From Zoogloeaceae bacterium (GTDB taxonomy: Bacteria > Pseudomonadota > Gammaproteobacteria > Burkholderiales > Rhodocyclaceae), in NCBI GenBank assembly GCA_024235595.1, contig JACKMC010000005.1, positions 124,001 to 188,000 on the forward strand: 64,000 nucleotides of DNA. The letters are read 5' to 3'. Each line of letters starts with the position of its first letter. Within the stretch, counting starts at the first letter, position 1. The notes under the pieces are model-generated. The model did no database searches and was not told the origin of the DNA. It saw nothing but the letters and a program-made list of their open reading frames with translations. The position numbers and the translations under genes are program-made. This document shows positions 62,012-64,000 of the stretch, piece after piece.

Positions 62012-63402
62012 AGCTTGAGACCGGGCTCGCTGTCGACATTGGCGAGCCCGAGCGAGCTTCGATGGGGCGGCTCGAAACGGCTGATGATGTCGAAGTAGTT
62101 GCGCACGTTCTCGGTCATGATCACCGCCTCGCCACCACGCGCCGGGCCGGCCTTGAGCTGCGCAGCGAAGGCGGGCCTGGACATCAGCGGTAGCACCGAC
62201 TTCATGGGCAGCCAGGCAGTGTTGTCCTTGCCGAGCCGCCGCGCGATGGCGCGGGCGCCGTTCATGTGTCCCATGCCGAGGTTGTACGCGGCCACGGCCA
62301 TCCAGGTGCGGTCCGGCTCCGGGACCTCCCGCGCCAGTTGATCGCGCAGCATCGAAAAATAGCGGGCGCCGCCCTTTATGCTTTCCCGTGCATCGAGACG
62401 GTTCGATACCCGCAGCCGATCCGCAGTTTCGGCTGTCAACATCATCATTCCGCGAACGCCTGTGTATGACGTGGCAAGCGGATCCCATTGCGATTCCTGG
62501 TAGGCGATCGACGCGATCAGCCGCCAATCGATGCCGGTAAGCTGTTCGGCTTCCATGAAGTAGCTCTTGTAGCGGGGCAGGCGGGTCTGGATGCGCTGGA
62601 GCAATGCTGTAACGTCATCGTCGTCGAGACGTTCGACATGGCCGAAATGCAGGTCTGCCAGACGCGCGAGCAGACCATTGCTGCGGATTCGTGCGATGAA
62701 GGCATTGATTTCGTCCACGAAGCGCTTACTGGCATTGTGCGGCAGCGCCCAGGCGATCTCCGACTTGATCTTCAGTGGCATCGCGATCGATAGCTCGGGG
62801 TGAAAGTTCGACGCCATGTTGTAATTGACCCTGTCGGTCGCAACAAGGTCGATTTCGCCCCTCGCCACGCGTTCAAGCAGTTCTGCTTCGCCACCGCTGA
62901 TCGGGTAGGTGAGTCTCATGCTGGGGATGCGATTCCGGATCGCGTCGAGTGCCTCGGCTGGCACCGAGCCGCGCCGAACGCCGATCCGTCTATTCGCAAG
63001 CTCCTTCTCGGAGGAGAGCTGTCGCGACAAGTTGCGGCCCACCAGGACATACTCGACCTCACGGATCGGCGCCGACCAGATCACTTGCCGGCGCTCGTTG
63101 CGCACCAGCCCGGCTGCCGCGAGATGCATGTTGTTATGGGTCACCGCGTAGATCGAGTCAAGGGAACTGGGCAGCACCGAGAACTTCACCGGTACGCCAA
63201 GGTATCGCCCAAGCTCGAGCAATAGATCGTGCTCGAAGCCGCTTTCCCTGCCGTCTGTGCCGATGCGATAGGAGAGCGCATCGCTGCGTGTTGCCACCCG
63301 CAATTCGCCCAGCTCCTCGTATCCGAGAAGACGCGGCGGCGGAGCCCGCTCGCAACCGGACAGGCTCAATGCAAACATAAGGATGGCGAGACCGTATTTC
63401 AC
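61978..63402 (-). CDS. mltF: membrane-bound lytic transglycosylase (MltF-like)
   Basis: A 474-residue lipoprotein with two domains. A short signal ends in lipobox LSGC. A periplasmic solute-binding (SBP3) domain (about residues 30-260) is followed by an SLT lytic transglycosylase domain with the catalytic glutamate in IAYQESQWDPLATSYTGVRGMM and the AAYNLGMGH segment. This matches MltF, which cuts peptidoglycan glycan strands under control of its sensor-like domain. The start is GTG 63402, chosen for the signal peptide, without an obvious ribosome site. The frame is open to 63489. The 3' end overlaps serS by 34 bases. Confidence 0.9.
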   Translation of the reverse strand: MKYGLAILMFALSLSGCERAPPPRLLGYEELGELRVATRSDALSYRIGTDGRESGFEHDLLLELGRYLGVPVKFSVLPSSLDSIYAVTHNNMHLAAAGLVRNERRQVIWSAPIREVEYVLVGRNLSRQLSSEKELANRRIGVRRGSVPAEALDAIRNRIPSMRLTYPISGGEAELLERVARGEIDLVATDRVNYNMASNFHPELSIAMPLKIKSEIAWALPHNASKRFVDEINAFIARIRSNGLLARLADLHFGHVERLDDDDVTALLQRIQTRLPRYKSYFMEAEQLTGIDWRLIASIAYQESQWDPLATSYTGVRGMMMLTAETADRLRVSNRLDARESIKGGARYFSMLRDQLAREVPEPDRTWMAVAAYNLGMGHMNGARAIARRLGKDNTAWLPMKSVLPLMSRPAFAAQLKAGPARGGEAVIMTENVRNYFDIISRFEPPHRSSLGLANVDSEPGLKLQGASTSSPPM

Positions 63403-63566
63403 TGCTTCGGGGCGGGCCAGACGACATGGGTCAGGGGATTCTGTCGTCGGCGGTAGATCGATGCAAGCAATTACTGACTCGATCAGCAATATTTGGGGTC
63501 TCGCGGAAGACCATCGCGAACGCGTCCTGTATATTTGAAAACTCTAATGTATTGGCTGGAGCGACC

Positions 63567-63917
63567 ATGGCTGAAAAATCTTTTGTGCAGATTACGTCCG
63601 ATGTTTCATCCGCGCTGGAAACGATGCGCAAGGAGGTTCCCGACACCATGCAGGGGTTTCACGCACTCTCGAAGGCGGCCCTCAAGGCAGGGGTCCTGTC
63701 GGCTCTCGACAAGGAACTGATCGCGCTGGCGATCGGCGTCTCGTCCCGTTGCGATGCGTGCATCGGCTTTCACGTCAAGGCGCTGATTCGGCTTGGCGTG
63801 ACACGCGAGCAGCTTATGGAAACGCTCGCGGTGTGCACCTACATGGGCGGCGGCCCGAGCCTCATGTACGCGGCCGAAGCGGTGCGTGCGTTCGAGGAGT
63901 TCTCCCCGAAGAGCTGA
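63567..63917 (+). CDS. AhpD-like carboxymuconolactone decarboxylase family protein
   Basis: A 116-residue all-helical protein of the AhpD/CMD family. The redox motif SRCDACIGFHVKAL has Cys62 and Cys65 with His69 in the usual place, so a peroxidase- or disulfide-linked role is more likely than lactone decarboxylation. ATG 63567 begins MAEKSFVQI. A TATATT at 63530 may be its -10. It is followed by the tRNA-Ser gene. Confidence 0.92.
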   Translation: MAEKSFVQITSDVSSALETMRKEVPDTMQGFHALSKAALKAGVLSALDKELIALAIGVSSRCDACIGFHVKALIRLGVTREQLMETLAVCTYMGGGPSLMYAAEAVRAFEEFSPKS

Positions 63918-63975
63918 ATCTTGTTCGAAGTACTTCACTTTTCCGGCAAATCGTCTAGAATGCCGACCTTCGAGC

Positions 63976-64000
63976 GGAGAGGTGGCAGAGTGGTCGAATG
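63976..64000 (+). tRNA. tRNA-Ser, 5' part only (cut by window end)
   Basis: GGAGAGGTGGCAGAGTGG and the following bases match the acceptor strand and D-arm of bacterial tRNA-Ser (class II). The anticodon lies beyond the window, so the isoacceptor cannot be named. Confidence 0.8.

Overview
The window is GC-rich chromosomal core DNA from a betaproteobacterium, most likely a Rhodocyclales member (Azoarcus / Thauera / Aromatoleum type). The reasons are a DUF2863-like gene, the pyrG-kdsA-eno-ftsB order, an Fnr-hemN pair, a class I PHA synthase and dense operons with ATGA overlaps. This placement is inference from gene content. I see no prophage, insertion sequence, CRISPR array or plasmid function. 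Two stretches of more than 300 bp have no convincing gene (35993-36593 and 48371-48843). The window opens inside comEC and closes inside a tRNA-Ser gene.

Layout. 1-8.0 kb: comEC, an alpha/beta hydrolase, a DUF2863-like protein, and the divergent ppsR / ppsA pair (PEP synthase with its regulator). 8.1-11.2 kb: an operon-like run of LytM peptidase, coiled-coil membrane protein, bactofilin, NfeD and SPFH protein, which looks like an envelope-shape and membrane-organisation module. 11.3-17.1 kb: five minus-strand genes (PAP2 phosphatase, flippase-like protein, ArnC-like GT2, two ArnT-like GT39), each joined to the next by an ATGA overlap, probably a polyprenyl-phosphate-sugar modification pathway. 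17.2-26.3 kb: purL, ETF-ubiquinone oxidoreductase, thioesterase, acetoacetyl-CoA synthetase and an isochorismatase-like hydrolase. 26.3-30.9 kb: pyrG-kdsA-Dabb-eno-ftsB.

31-36 kb: NlpC/P60 lipoprotein, dtd, a SIMPL protein, an EamA transporter, a gamma carbonic anhydrase and a GlcD-type flavoprotein. 36.6-46.7 kb: an oxygen- and copper-linked region. It holds a universal stress protein divergent from a beta-CASP nuclease-phaC pair with a good FNR box between them, then fnr / hemN with a second FNR box, a SafE-like membrane protein, and a MerR regulator divergent from the Cu(I) ATPase copA and a copZ-like chaperone. 46.8-52.8 kb: exbB-tonB with no exbD, ppa, a FemAB/GNAT-like protein, nadE and glnB. 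52.8-64 kb: an Smr protein, then trxB-[crp-like]-ftsK-lolA-rarA-serS, which matches the enterobacterial order except that a Crp-family gene sits where lrp would be. After that come a small conserved protein, an MltF-like lytic transglycosylase and an AhpD-like protein.

How the parts connect. The most coherent regulatory story is an FNR circuit. Fnr (40.5-41.2 kb) has FNR-type sites next to its own gene and hemN, and between usp and the nuclease-phaC pair. This suggests that PHA synthesis, RNA processing and stress protection are switched together under oxygen limitation. The most interesting uncharacterised assemblies are the bactofilin module and the five-gene glycosylation cluster.
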